Shown one piece after another: positions 24,101-36,687 of a DNA stretch of 64,000 nucleotides. Source of the DNA: Burhinus oedicnemus (lineage: Eukaryota; Chordata; Aves; Charadriiformes; Burhinidae). The stretch is taken from assembly GCA_008921705.1 (NCBI GenBank), contig VFFE01007257.1, forward strand, positions 65,022-129,021, read 5' to 3'. How positions within the stretch are numbered: the stretch's first letter is position 1; each line of letters opens with the position of its first letter. A program made the translations under genes and the position numbers. Under the pieces are notes generated by a model. The model had not been told where the DNA came from and did no database searches. It was given only the letters and a program-made list of their open reading frames with translations.

Positions 24101-25600
24101 TACTTACTCCATTTGAGGAGGCGGCACTGGCCCCTGGAAGACTCCCAGTTGGACAAAGCCCTTCTTTTGTTTCCAAATTCCCCATACAGAAATGTGGACA
24201 AGAAAAATTTTTCTCGTGCTCCTGATGAAACAAATTGGGACATGCCCTATAACAAAAGCTACCGAAGCAAAGTCAGCACTGGCACAAGAACAGATGGGTC
24301 TGAGCTGGCCACAAATGTGTTTAAGGTGCCAGTGAGAAGCGTGGCTCTGGGGCGACGAAGGGCAGGAGCTTAATTCACTATGAAACGGAGCTTGATGCAT
24401 TCGTTGAAGGGATTATGTAGTGTGATCACCTGCAAAGACAGGCAACTAGTTTCAATAATCCCAAAGACCCCCACCTCCATTCCCAAATCCCACTGCACTT
24501 TCTGCACCTCACTTTTGCCAGCCTCTCGTGCTTTCATGGACCCAGCAGCACCACGCTTCAAGAATAAAGGACAAATGCGCAAAACAAATTTAGAAGCTGT
24601 GAATGTAGCGACATACATATTTATCCTCTTACATGCAGAAGACCAACTTTTTCACTTAGGAATATAGGGCCACTCAAGGGCTGCAAGAGCACATACAGAT
24701 CCATCCCAAAATAATGCTTTCTGTATATTTCAGGAATGAGCCTTAACTATACTTAGGATAAGGAATTTGTCTTCATGTGATGAGCCTGACCTCATCATCT
24801 GCAAAGGGAGAGGTTGTGAGCAAGCAGACACTCCTCTCATCTGCAAGGTCCAAATCACCAGTATATTTCATATATTTAAAGTACTGATCTGGAACCTATT
24901 GCCGTAGCGTCTGAGTGCCTCGTAGTCTGCCTAAAAATAAACAAATATCAGTTACCCAAGTGGGTGACTCATAATCATACATGAGCCCCTTCCAGTGTGA
25001 GCGGGTTGGCTGGTTAATTAACTTGAAGTCTGACTAACAGATGATCCTAATACTATCCTCAAACTACCATCAAACCACTTTAATTAGTATGTGTAAAAGG
25101 GCCAAAGTGCACAAAGCTAGTAAACTAATCTCGCCTTCCCCCCTACATCATACGCTAGAAAAAATCCCTATTCTCAGACCAGAATTCATCCCTATTCACA
25201 ACAAACGTCAATAGAGCTTTTTCTGTCCCACATTCAAAATATGGACAGAGGGGCAGGTTTCCATCATAGGACCAGCGAAAACACACTGGTGCAACCCTTC
25301 ACTAAATCAGGAACCCAGCATAAAATTCAATCTGCTCTTCAGATACTTGCCGTGATGCTCATGTAGCCTACCGTTGATATTTCTGATAGCTTAACCTTGC
25401 CCGCCACACTCCTAAAAAATATACACTCTATTGAGATGATACTTCTGAATCTTGACCTCATGTGAAGTACTTTTTTAAAAAACATAAATATTTCAAAAGA
25501 AAAATACTTTTGAATGAGCGGAGCCCTTTGGTAAGTAGCTTATTTCCTTGAGTTTAGTTTTCCGTTTTTAAAAATATCTGTCTACGTATAAGTATATACA
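21161..25600. other. Non-coding stretch
   Basis: Unique, partly AT-rich sequence (especially 22720-23230). Several overlapping open frames at 23234-24667, the longest 154 codons on the minus strand, occur on both strands and have no splice structure I trust. No known repeat was recognised. Confidence 0.5.
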
Positions 25601-25608
25601 TAAACATG

Positions 25609-25645
25609 ACAAAAAAAAAAAATATAACACACACACACACACACA
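25609..25645. repeat. A-run plus (AC)n microsatellite
   Basis: An A-run of about 14 bases at 25609-25622 is followed by nine AC units at 25627-25645, a simple-sequence repeat likely to vary in length. Confidence 0.9.
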
Positions 25646-28432
25646 TAGATATATGGGACCATATGGAACTCTTTTTGCCAAGCCAGAGTCAGCCCAGGGG
25701 AGCTTTGCTGGCAAGCACAGGAACCTTTGCCATGACTTTGACTCAGTTGCAGCCCTCTCACTGCCAGCAACATTAGTTTAGTTATCATTCAAAAATGCAG
25801 AAAAAAATCTGGGTTTAATTTCCTTCAAAAGCCACCATACTCAATTGTTCCAAGAAAAATAAAATTCACCTTTTTAAAAAACAAAACAAAACAAAAACCC
25901 CAAACAAAACCACTGACCAGATCTTGTTGCATCTATGAAATGTTACAACTGGCCACCTTTAAAAGACACTTGACGTTTAAACCCATGTCATACTCCCCAT
26001 GCTGGTTGCTTTCCAGTCCAAGCAGCTCCTCTGGGCTGGGAAAGGGAAGGATGAGGACCCTGACAGACACTCCTCATCTATAATCAGTAGCTATAATTGC
26101 ACTTTCCTTTAGCTGGCTCTAGCATTTTCCAGGCTAAACCCCACCGTTCTCACGTAGGGAAGACTCTTTGGAAGTCAATGCAGAACTGCCGCCCCGAAGT
26201 CAATGAGAATTGGCTTTTTCAGCCTGTCTGCAGGTGCCGGCCACGGTTGCTTTTTGACATCCCTCCATTACACCAGCTTTGTGTGTACAAATGAGTGAAG
26301 TTGCTCCCTGGTGACAGACTTGAAGAGACTTATTACTACCGACAGCTGCAGGAACTCTCTTTTTGCTCAAGAGATAAAAATGTGTGTTTTGGAGCCAAAG
26401 AACCAGACAGTCAGAGTAAAACACGCTGAAGTTGATGAGAAAACTCCTACCAACTTCAGTGGGACCAGGAATTCACCCCTTCTCCTGGCGGCTAATGGAT
26501 ATGTGCAGTCCTGCCTCTTGGCTTTGTGGCTTCTTTACAGCTCTCCCCCCGAGGGTCTGCTCTGCAGCCCTGCGGCCCACACGCACAGCAACGTCAGGTG
26601 TACGATCGGAGCTCACATCACAAAGTAGTCTCATATCTGCATCAGTCCCAACATTTTTCTGTACAGAAATTCATGCCGGTCAGTGCCACCTGATGAACGA
26701 GAAAAACATCTGGTCTCACAACCGCTTCTATGGGCTCCATGGAGCTGAAGTGAGATGACTCCTTAGGGCTAAATGCACACGTACAATACTTCTCTTGGTG
26801 TCGCTACTTGAGTTTTCTATCAGCATTCCAAAATGTGTGAAAACAAAGATAATTCAGGCTTTCATCTTACTTTATTGACTGTTTCAAAGTGATGTTCACC
26901 AGTGCCTGCATAATTATCTAAGTGAGATAATACAACAAACACCTTTCCAGCCACAGGACTGCGTCAGTGGATGAGCTGTGCATATTACTCGTACTGTGAA
27001 AAATACAGTTAAAGTAAGTAGGGCTTTGTTCAAAGTTACCCTTCAAAAGTTGTTTTTTGTAGGATTTATGAAAGTACATTAAAACAAATGGAAAAATGTG
27101 CTGTACAGGCAAACACAATGCTCACCACAGAAGCCAGCCCAAAGAAAAAAAAAAAAAAATCCCAACATTGTTTTGTGTGGGTTTTGTTTCAGGGAAAATA
27201 ATTAGCATGAACAGTACAAATAGGCATTTCTCTGACCTGACCGGAGTCTGAACAAAGGCAAGAAAATCTTCATGTTGTGGGTTTTTTTCCTTTTGTTTTA
27301 AGATGCTTGTGAATTTCATGGGATATTTTCAGCCTGATGTTGGGAAAGTGGTAGAAAATACAGACAATTTCACATGCTACACCTGACCCTTTTCTCTCCA
27401 CTGAATGCTTTTCTGGATATATATTTGCAGTTTCCTTTAGAGCTTCCTTCTTACTCTAGAAAAGAGCCGCCCAGAACTACAAGGGAAACAAAATAGCTGA
27501 TTTTACATGAAAGCAGCAGCAAAACTGATTATACAGAGCATACGCTGAAATTTACTCAGGGAACACACTAGAAAAATAGAGATGTTTTAATTATTTGGGG
27601 TAAAACTAGTGCAATGCTGAAGTTGGTAGCATCCTTTCAGCATTAGCGAAGGCTGACAGTTTGCGCTGGGGGTCAGAGAGTTCTTTATCTCTACGTAATG
27701 GGGTTTTCTCATTTAATGAAGGTACATACACCTCCCTCTGCCACTGAGCTGGGTTTTTTCTTCTTCTGTTAAAGAAAGCAGGAGATGACATAAAAAAAAA
27801 TTAGAAAAGCCCTGGCACGAAAACAAAGGATGAATTTAAAAGACATTCAAACTACAAGTTTTATTGCTGTTTAAAGTATGTCATTTGTGCCAATGTACTC
27901 TGTGCTGTGACATTACACTGCACTAAAGTGAATTCTGCCATGAATGTTACTAAAGAAAAACAGCTTCTATTGTAACTCCCACCTTGGGGCTTGTGTCTGG
28001 ATTTGTTTTTTGAACAGAGATTTTGTTTTTCTTACTTTAAAGTTACTGTGTAAAAAAGACCTTTTGGGTTTGGTTTTTTTTTCCCCCTTAATTTCAGCAT
28101 CTAAAAAGGAATTAATCCCTTTTGCCTGGGTGAAGCCCTGTGGCAGCATAAGAGCCCATGCCTAGGTGACTGCCCATACCAGCATCCTCCGGGTGGGCCC
28201 TTCCCTTTGGTTCCCTGACACCATGGGGTAAAAGCTCCCCACTTCTCCCTCACCTTCTCTCTACTGCCAGGTGCTCAGAGGTGGTGCTCCATGTGAGTAC
28301 CTCATCCATTGCTCATCTGCTAAGCAATTCCTTCAGGATCCAGAGGACATCTCTGGATCCTCTCTCCTTTGTCTGTATCCTGAAGCAAGGAGAGAAATGA
28401 GCTATATCGTCAGAGGGGCTTGGAATGTCCTG
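25646..28432. other. Non-coding stretch
   Basis: Mostly unique sequence. An A/C-rich low-complexity patch lies at 25873-25910 and an A15 run near 27145-27159. I see no coding segment with acceptable splice sites. Confidence 0.55.
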
Positions 28433-28504
28433 TGCTCATCTGGCCATGAAGGATCCATCCTATGCTGCTGTTCATCTGGCCACGAAGGATCCAGCCTATG
28501 CTAC
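28433..28504 (+). repeat. Tandem duplication, two copies of a 36-bp unit
   Basis: The units at 28433-28468 and 28469-28504 differ at only a few positions (for example GGCCATGAAGGATCCATCC against GGCCACGAAGGATCCAGCC). Because 36 is a multiple of three, an open frame passes through both copies (SSGHEGS appears twice). The likely origin is a recent local slippage event. Confidence 0.85.
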
Positions 28505-28626
28505 TGCTACCAGTGATAGCGCTGTTGGTATCACTGATGGCAGGCAGTTGGATTTCAAAAATCCCTTCCCATCCCTTGTCTCAGGAATCAGCTGATCCTG
28601 CAACACCCGTGCTAGCCCTGTAAGCC

Positions 28627-29324
28627 TCAGAGACACGTCCACTCGGTGCCAGAAGTACATGTGTCTGCGTGAGACTCAGTCCACGCTGCCTGCCTCACTC
28701 TTGTATCACGATCCCGAAATACCTGCTGAGCACCATCAGCACCAACGAAACTGTGCCAATGATGGCTCTGGTTTGCACCAGCAGCACATAAACTCAGGCT
28801 TTGAGCACAGTCCTGAGGTATCTTGGTACCCCGGCACGAACCACGTCTCAAGCTCCCACACCCATCCTCCTGAAATGCAAGAAGGAAATTACAGTCTGTC
28901 ATCATCTCCATTTCTACCAACTTGTCATCATCCAAATCTGACTTCATTAGGGACCTTCCCCAGGCATATCCAGGCTGTTGTTATCTTTCTGCTCAACAGA
29001 CTTACCTACCAAGCAAACTGGCAGGTCCAGGTCCAGGCAGGGGTCTCCCTGAAACTCATTACACTGGGTTCTGGCCTAGGCAGCCAAACTGACCCTGATA
29101 AGCACCAGGGACATCTTCATCTTTATCACCTGATTGTTCATGCTGCAGGACATCAGCGCTGGTCAGCATCTTCAGGCTACACCACAGACTCTCTTGAAAG
29201 AATTGTCCATAGGGCACGTTTGAAGAGCAGCTGCTCCACTGTTCACCCCTCACCTCCCAACACGCCGTGCCATGACGAGGTCCAACACAGGTGTTGGAGA
29301 GGTTGTCCTGCCCTCAGGCTTTAA
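28627..29324. other. Region open on both strands, 221-codon frame on plus
   Basis: A plus-strand frame at 28659-29324 is open for 221 codons. On the minus strand a strong acceptor (CCTTCTTGCATTTCAG) near 28883 leads into an open segment running to about 28710, where CAGCAG precedes GTATTT, a weak donor. The plus-strand product is rich in H, S, Q and P, with no recognised domain. Neither reading is strong. The segment could be an unrecognised old repeat, a lineage-specific exon or chance. Confidence 0.15.
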
Positions 29325-30770
29325 ACAAACCCTGAGACTCAGCATCATGGAACCCTACTTGGGATCTTCATACAGTAAAAGAGACAAGCACAACCAATCA
29401 AAGAAAGAAGTAATAGTGTGCATAGCAAAATAAATAAAGTTTTGTTTTCTACAAACAACATCTTGAAGGTGAGGCTGGATTCTTCCCAGATACTCAGGGA
29501 AAGATGAGTTGCTGCCCCTTTCCCTGTCCTAGGGAGTCGTAACAGGTCTATGTATTCATGGAATTGAAGGAACTTGATTCTTCTGAGGTCCCCGAAATTT
29601 TGTGTAATTTGGTCAAATGTGTTCAAAATCAGAGGAGGACAGAGTGACAATATAAGCACATAATCTCACTTGCACAGTAACCATTTAGCCCTTGGCACAC
29701 CCCACTTTCCTGCAGCTCCCCGGCCCTCTGCAGGAACTGAGGGCAGGACAGCAGAAGGACATGTGCCGCCTGGACCACATTACTCTGAGAACTTTTCCTG
29801 TGTGCTGAACAAGAGCACAGCACAGCAAAATGTGTGTGTGTCACACACCTCAAATGGGACACCTCTACGTGGGCACGCAACCATCACTATTTTTTCCCTG
29901 CTGGCCCACTAATGCCACTAATGTTCACAACCGAGATAGGGACTGCTACGCAAGCACTGACATGCAGCAAAGGCTGGGGTGGTCAGATAGAGACAATCAC
30001 GCTTCAAACCGCCACCACGGGACCTCCTGGAGCTCCTCTGACAAAGACCTTGGTCTCTGTGGCTTAGCTGTTCCCATGAAGATAAAACTACTCCCTTTCT
30101 CTTGCTTGCGCTCATCTGGCACTCGCAGTAACTGCAGAGGTTCAAAAAGCATGCAGGGGAGCCCCCCAAAAACCTGGGGGTTATTTCTTCTTTTTTTTTT
30201 TTTTCTAACAGAAATGCATTTCAATTTGCAAGTGGTTGATTCATGTTTTTTAAAAGGGTATCTTTTCCTTCCTGAGCATCCCCACCTTCCCCAGCTACAG
30301 GTCCCATCTCCCAGCAAACACCCTTACAGAAATGCGGCTTATTGCAACGTCCTTCGGCTGGAATATCTCAGACTGGCTCTTGAGAGAGAGCAAATAATGC
30401 CAGCAAAGTCCTTTTCAAGTGATACCACTGCATCAGCACTGGGACATTTGCCAGCGCAGCTATTTTTTTGGCAAGAGAAGGGTAAAAAGCCACTGCTCCG
30501 ACCAACATAACAGAGCTGGCAAAACAGAAGCATGGGCCATTGCATCTCTAATAGCATCTGTCTCCTCTGTGCCCCTTCTCCAGCCCTACTTTCTCCCACC
30601 ACCGCTTACACACACAGTTTCGAGTCTGCCTGGGAAGGGAAGGGATGTACTGCTATCTCCTCATGCGGATAAAGCCAAAATGTCTAGTGAAAACAGGTCC
30701 AAAGGACCTGGGGGAGATGCGGACCGTATGCTGCAAGTCAATTCATTCACTCAGTCACTCATCACCTCAT
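29325..30770. other. Non-coding stretch with T-run
   Basis: Unique sequence with a T-run at about 30191-30204. The plus-strand frame 29830-30510 (226 codons) crosses this T-run, which supplies its Phe stretch, and the opposite strand is also open. I treat it as incidental. Confidence 0.5.
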
Positions 30771-30779
30771 TGAGCCACT

Positions 30780-31030
30780 AACCCGACAGCATCTCCTCAG
30801 ATCTCCTCGCTAACTACAAAGCTTTTGTTTCAAAGGAAAATGCTTCGCATGATCTTTGTGCAGAGAAAAGATACGGTGTCGGCGATGAGCGCTGCAGTGC
30901 TGCCGTTCGGTCCGTGGGGCACCGCACCAAAAGCGTAGCTGCAGCCTGTTCGCTTTAATGAGCAGTGAACTTCATGGGTGAGCTGGGACTGTTTCATCAA
31001 TAGCGTTATTAAGCAAAGCTCATTTGCCCT
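30780..31030. promoter_or_regulatory. Possible conserved non-coding element
   Basis: Unique, balanced-composition sequence with local CpG enrichment at 30870-30960 and short homeodomain-like AT motifs (TTTAATGAGC, GTTATTAAGC). It is not open in any long frame. The appearance resembles developmental enhancers in long vertebrate introns, but this is judged from texture only. Confidence 0.2.
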
Positions 31031-31904
31031 CCCACTTTCCGCCTCTGAAAAAGAGAGAAGTTCAACACTGAACTCTGCGCTAACGCAACTGCAAAATTAC
31101 AGTTGAAAAAAGAGCTCAAAAAGGGGAAGCTGGGGGGGCTGTTTCAGCAGCAGCCGTAGTCCAGCCTTGCTGCAGTGACCCAGGTGGGCTTCCCCGGGCG
31201 AGGGCACGCTGACAGCGTTACAGCTGTGATCGGGATGCTTCGGCACAGCAGAGAGCGCAGGGAGACTTGGCACAGCCCGAATGCAACTTCCAGAGCCTCT
31301 GCAGGCTCGCACCTTGGCTTTCATTTAGCAAACAGCGCGTGGTGCAGTCCGACAGTGCCTGGAAGGAGGCTGTGCCGTAGCTACACATGCATGCAAGCAA
31401 ACTGAGCAACAGATAGGAAAAGCAAAGTGTATGCAGCCACATCTCTGCTGATGTGCAGGTAAATCCTGATGACAGACTCCAGTCCTTCTTGTTAACATAC
31501 CTAAATTTCTTCCTGCAGTTTAGCAAGTTGATGCTATTTGCGCAAAATACCACAATCAACATATAAGTTGGCAGGCACAGCAAATTGAAAAGGCTTTGAA
31601 TAATGTTGATCCAATTCCTAGCTTGAAAGCTCATAGCTTACAAACAACATAACATGTAACAACATCGTATATTGATTTCATTAAATAATAGCATTGGGTG
31701 GGGGGAAATTGCTCTGAATAGTGGCTTTTAGAAAAATCACTTTACGGTCCGTAGTATCTGATAAAAACGTACTGCTGGCAATCGAGACCAAAGGGAGAAA
31801 GAGCTGAATCAGAGGTCCCCGGGATGCAGTGCCAGTCTCTGCTGCAAGGGTGTGGGAATCCTGCAGCAAATTTTACTAATTCTCCTCCAGCCCTGCAGTA
31901 GCAG

Positions 31905-32000
31905 CATGTGACTGCAATCCCCCGGCCCCCGGGCGGCCGCCGCAGCCCCGCGCTGCCCTGCGTCCCCAGGAACCACCGCTAAAATCCTTCACGGCAAGAC
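31905..32000. promoter_or_regulatory. Small CpG cluster
   Basis: About ten CpGs fall within roughly 80 bases (around GGGCGGCCGCCGCAGCCCCG, which includes a NotI site) in an otherwise CpG-poor region. Germline methylation normally erodes isolated CpGs, so this suggests an unmethylated regulatory element or a minor promoter. It is far shorter than a standard CpG island. Confidence 0.4.
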
Positions 32001-34039
32001 ACGGCATCAATCCCTCCAAGCAGCGCTTGTGCTCAGACCGGTCAGATTGTGCCACACAATAAAATGTGGCTGGGGCAGCATTTTGGGTAGGGGCTGGTGC
32101 TGCGCTGGTGGGATTTTACTGGGATAACTAGCCCAGGCTATCCCCAGGCAAAGCGGTCTGGGTGCAGGCGCCAGTCATCTGCAAAACAGAATTTCTGCCA
32201 GATTGGTGTTCCTAACCTCTCCTCTGCTCCTCTTACCCCAAATAAGGCTTACTAGGGAAAAAGCTGCTGGGGTCATATCCAAGGGGCTTTTTCCGACAGA
32301 ATTCTCTCAAGCACCTCATGCATCTCGTCACACCTCCAGCCAGTACAGCTCTGCGGGGCGAGACCAGAGCCTGGCTGCCAGCAAGATGCAAAGGAAAAGC
32401 CTCAGATTTGTCAAATTAGCTCCCACTCAGAGTGGCGTGGACTGCGTTGGGATCCGGTGGGGCAGCCGTTTAACCTCACCATTAAGTTTCCATCAGGCAA
32501 CGCCGCTGCCCCTGCCAGGGTGGAGCCCAGTTAATTGGGCTTGTGACCTCCTTGTTCCCCAGCTCCTCTCATTCAGAGCAGGCTCGTAAAAGCGCAGACG
32601 CTGCCAGCCAGAAGCGCGCTATTAGTAGTAATAGTAGTGGCGCTGTTATTATTAGCTAGTCTTTTATTTATTTTTTAGGAAGTTGTACTGCTGGACTGCA
32701 GACCTGCCTGCAATGCTTTTCTTGAGGGGAGGGGTTGAGGAGAGCAGACTCCCCGGCACCAAACCCATCATTAATCTATTTTGAAAACAAGATCATGTTT
32801 TCCAAATATCACTGCATGACTCGCTCCTATTCTGCCAGCACATTTTTATGGTGGTTTGGGATTTTTAGGGGGTTTCTCGGTGGTGGGGGAGGAGGTTACC
32901 GACTGATAAACGTACTGGCCTGCTTCGCAGCGAGCCAGGAGAAGAGTCTGTGCCCTCGCCCCAGACATGCTGAGTGAGTAAAGCCCTTCTGCAGCGGGTG
33001 GGGATCGGGTCCTTGGGAAGCCTTCTCCACGGGCGCTGGCTGTAATCCATTCCAGCCGGAGGATGTGCCTGTTTCAATACACAGCGATATCTGGGGGCAA
33101 CAGCCTCAGTGGCCACACATGCAGGAGGTTTGCTCAGGCGCATGCCCTGGGAACGTGGTTAACCCCCTCAAAAAGCTGGCGTGACTGCAGCCCGGGGAAA
33201 CGCGGGGCTGGATTCTCCGATGATGCTCTGCAAAGCTGAGCTTTAACTGCCCCATCCCCGCTGGAAGAGCTGCTGCTGGTGCAGCGCAGCACCCCTGGCT
33301 GCCCCGCGAGGCAGACAGACCCCGCAGCCGGGGGTAGGTTCCTCTGGGCCCCAGCCGTGTTCGCCAAGTGCAAAGGTCCCATCTCTGTCACTGCTGTGAC
33401 TAAAGATGAGGCTTGGCTACAGGCTCTGCGTCAGAGCTGGTCTGAACAGCTTACGGTGCTCGAGAGTGGACGGGTACTCCAAATCCCAATGGATTTGCCC
33501 TGCACCTCAGTAAAGACGAGCTCCGGATAGAAAGCTGGTTCGGTCTCTAACTGCTGTGATTTAAGGGAGATGTGCGCTGTCCCGGTTGGAAGAACTGAGC
33601 TGGCTGCTGGCAGCCTTTGCGGGCAGGAGCAGCAGGGACAGGCGAGGGCCAGCGGCCTTGCTGTGAGGACAGTGAGGAAAGCGAAACACTGGCATTTTGG
33701 CTCATAGCTTTGGACCCCCTTTGGGGAATTCCCAGCATGCAAGATGCTGTTTGCTTTCTCCTGAGGTCCCTCAGGAGCTTTCGGGCAATTACAAATGCAT
33801 GCGGCGGAGCGCAAAACCTGGCTTCTCCCTGGGACAGACGAGGCAGCCTGGTCCTGCACCAAGGGGCAGCCTGGAGGAGCCGTGCTCGCCGTGAGCCTCT
33901 GCACCTCCCCTGCCTCCAGCCCGGCGCTAACATGGGTGAAAGGCAGCCGAGCACGAAGCGACAGAGGTCAGACTGCAGACCTACAACTCAGGAAACACAG
34001 TCTCTACTCCCAGCACCAACTTTGCCTCCCAGTGATCCC
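32001..34039. other. Non-coding stretch
   Basis: Moderately GC-rich unique sequence. Overlapping open frames of up to 200 codons at 33431-34219 occur on both strands and show no domain or splice structure. No repeat was recognised except the MIR-like pieces that follow. Confidence 0.5.
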
Positions 34040-34105
34040 GTACAAGATGCTTGGCTCTGTGCCTCAGTTTCCCTCTCTGTCAAATGGGTAGCAGCCACCC
34101 TTCTG
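34040..34105 (+). repeat. MIR-like SINE core
   Basis: GCTCTGTGCCTCAGTTTCCC followed by CTCTGTCAAATGGG matches the well-known MIR segment (CTGTGCCTCAGTTTCCTCATCTGTAAAATGGG) with few changes. The flanking ends are too diverged to place. Confidence 0.6.
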
Positions 34106-34329
34106 GTAAGCTCTCTGGCAGGGAGGGAGGGAGGGGAAGCGCTGCGAGTGCTATCAGATGGGCGCTGCCCTGGGGAGAGGGCAGGGGCAAAGGGGGAGGC
34201 AGATGTGCCAGCTGTGTAGCCGGAACAGCAGAAAGGGCCTTAGCACCTGATTTTTTTCTCAGTTTAAGAAACAGGAATCCTGGGCAAAGGAAAAGAAATG
34301 AATAAAGTCAGGTGAGAAGCCAGGTAGCT

Positions 34330-34372
34330 GGCGAAGTCACGCAGCTGGGGAAACTGAGGCAGAGACAAGCTT
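34330..34372 (-). repeat. MIR-like SINE core, opposite orientation
   Basis: CTGGGGAAACTGAGGCAGAG matches the reverse complement of the same MIR segment. It lies about 250 bp from the plus-strand copy, giving a short inverted pair. This could be two independent insertions or chance for this shorter piece. Confidence 0.45.
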
Positions 34373-36652
34373 CAGTTGGGAATCAATTCACTGACACTGA
34401 AAAGCATCTTCAGGAGAGGGTCTTGTCCACTCCTGAGCCTGGGACAATCCTGGTAGTGAGAAGTCCACGTGCTACTTCTAAATATTGCAGAAAGTCCCAG
34501 CTGCTGCGGGGAAAGGAGTCCTCCCCCTAGGACAGAGCCGGGCCGGCTCAGGAGAACGTGAGCGTGCTGCAAAACAAGTCTCGTGGAGAGGCTACTGGGT
34601 GCTTTGCTCATTTAAAACGGCGTTGTGCTTATTCATCTTTGTGCAATGTCCCCTGTGATTGCACACGGCTGCATACGATACTGGAGAAGTTAGGAGAAAT
34701 TCAATTATATTGATTTACAGAAGAAAGAGACAATAACAAATGTAATGGGTAGTTGCTATTCCATATTTTATCGCGAGCCATTAAGACTTTGGTTTCTAAT
34801 ATCCTCTACCTTTAGCGTGAGAATGAAATTAAAACAATCATTTTCAGGATGAGGCGCTTCTCCACGCAAAGCCTGGAGCTGCCAGCTAACCAAGTGTCGA
34901 CACACATAAATCAAGACCTCCTCAAATCTGGGTGCATTCGGATACTTGCTGGAAATAATTGAAGAAGGTTCCTTTCAGAAAACGTGCTTCTTGTTATAAA
35001 ATACACCAAGCAGGCATCCCACGCATTGTGCAAATCTAGTTGTAAACTGGATAAATATACAGCAGAAAGCTGAATCTTAGGTGGCGTCTATTTAATGTCC
35101 ATGCTTTGAAGATCCACTTTCTAATTACTAGATAGGTGACCACAGTCTACAGCAGGGAAATAGAAAACTCAAAGTATTAAGCAAAAGCAAGCAGAGATTG
35201 TACTGGTCTGTCACATGTTCCAGGTACCAATGACCAAAACCTGACTGATTTTAGGGAAGACTTGAAAAAAGACAGATTTTTGAGAGGGGTAACAAAATCA
35301 GTCATCCAGACTTGAGGTTACCAGCTAAGAAATCCCTGGCATCTCCCGCTGCTGGATACGCATATCACTAGTGACAGCTTAATGTCCTGCTGCTCTGCTG
35401 CCGGGTGTATGGCTCCACTTCCACAAGGAATAAAGCCCTGAAGCCCTGAGCTTCTCCTAACTGGGTTTTCCTCCTCTGGCTCACCTTTCATTAGGGGTCG
35501 CAGGACCGTGATGGCCCAGATGGAAAACAAAGTGCAACCAATTCTCCAAACCTCTTTCTTTCAGCAAATAAAATGTGAACCCACCTCATTTGTAGGTATG
35601 CTGCTAGCAGAGGAGTTTCCCTTCCCAATATTTAGATTCTGCAGGGGACGCACAACCAGGCAGCCACTCTGTCTAACATAGCCTGAAAATGTCTGCTCTT
35701 TGTCATAAGCAAGGGCTAAAAAGCTGCCGAGGCACATTCCAGCGTTGTAATATTGCTCTAAGTAGAAAAACGATAGAACGCAACTCCGGCTTCTTGAGGT
35801 AGAGCATTTTTATGTTAATTGTGGTTTAGGAGCCCTGCTCAGTAGTTCAATGAATGACCATTTGTTTGCAGCATCTTAAACTACGACTGCATGCAGCTTA
35901 TGGCAATTTAACAGAGTATTTATAGCTGAGGTTAATAATTTCCCTGCAGTTTTTCTTAGCTCCTTGCTATCATTTGGCACCTTGAATGGCTCCTCCCCAC
36001 CCACTGCCGGGACTGAGCAGCGACGTGATGCCAAAACAGCAGTGACGCCTCCTTCAGCGTGCTCCTGCCTCGGCTGAGCGATGGGAGCAGCTTTTACCTT
36101 GCAAAAACATCGTTCCCTGTTCCCAGAAATCAGTCTCGGAGTCGTACATCAATGACTGAAGGCTTCCCAAAAGCCCCCCCCCTCAGAGACAACAGGGCAG
36201 CCTGCGCCCCCCCTGCACAGAGGGTGGTGGGACCCTGGCGCAGCTCCCACGGGACGTGAGGAAGACTGCCAACCCACCCAGCCTTCCTCCGGTGAGCAGA
36301 CCAGGGTGCTGGTTGAGCCCGCAGCTGTCTGGCACTTCTCCAGGTGATGCTTGCTTGCTTTTTAAAGGTGAGCCACTCAGCCAAGTCCCCCCCGAAGGTG
36401 GTTTCCCCAGCCCTTGCTTTCTGCACGAAGCCTGGAGGCACCTCGTGGTCCAAAAGCACTGGTGGGCAGAAGTGGCTACCTGAGCCCTGCACATGGACCC
36501 TTCCCAGAGCATGGACCCCTGGAGGAGGCCTCCAAAGGGCTTGTGGTTTCTACCAGCAAACTCCGCTTCCTCGGGTGGGAAGAGCCCAGAGAGCAGCTCC
36601 CTCCATCAGGCTCTTCCTTCTGCCCCAGTACATGGATTTCACACCCATTTAG
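34373..36652. other. Unique non-coding stretch, possible conserved elements
   Basis: Two parts (about 34620-34860 and 35690-35980) have the balanced, repeat-free, AT-motif-rich texture typical of conserved intronic elements. The part at 36000-36650 is more GC-rich, with several incidental open frames. Confidence 0.35.
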
Positions 36653-36687
36653 GTGGATGGATGGATAGATGGATGGATGGATGGATG
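36653..36687 (+). repeat. (GGAT)n tetranucleotide microsatellite
   Basis: About nine near-perfect units of GGAT (one unit reads AGAT). Likely to vary in length between individuals. Confidence 0.95.

Noticed and set aside
29830..30510. 226-codon plus-strand frame
   Set aside because: Runs through a T-run giving a Phe stretch, and the minus strand is also open. No protein family features.
31218..31634. 138-codon hydrophobic minus-strand frame, possible membrane protein
   Set aside because: Length is within chance for a 64-kb window. There is no good splice context and no conserved pattern.
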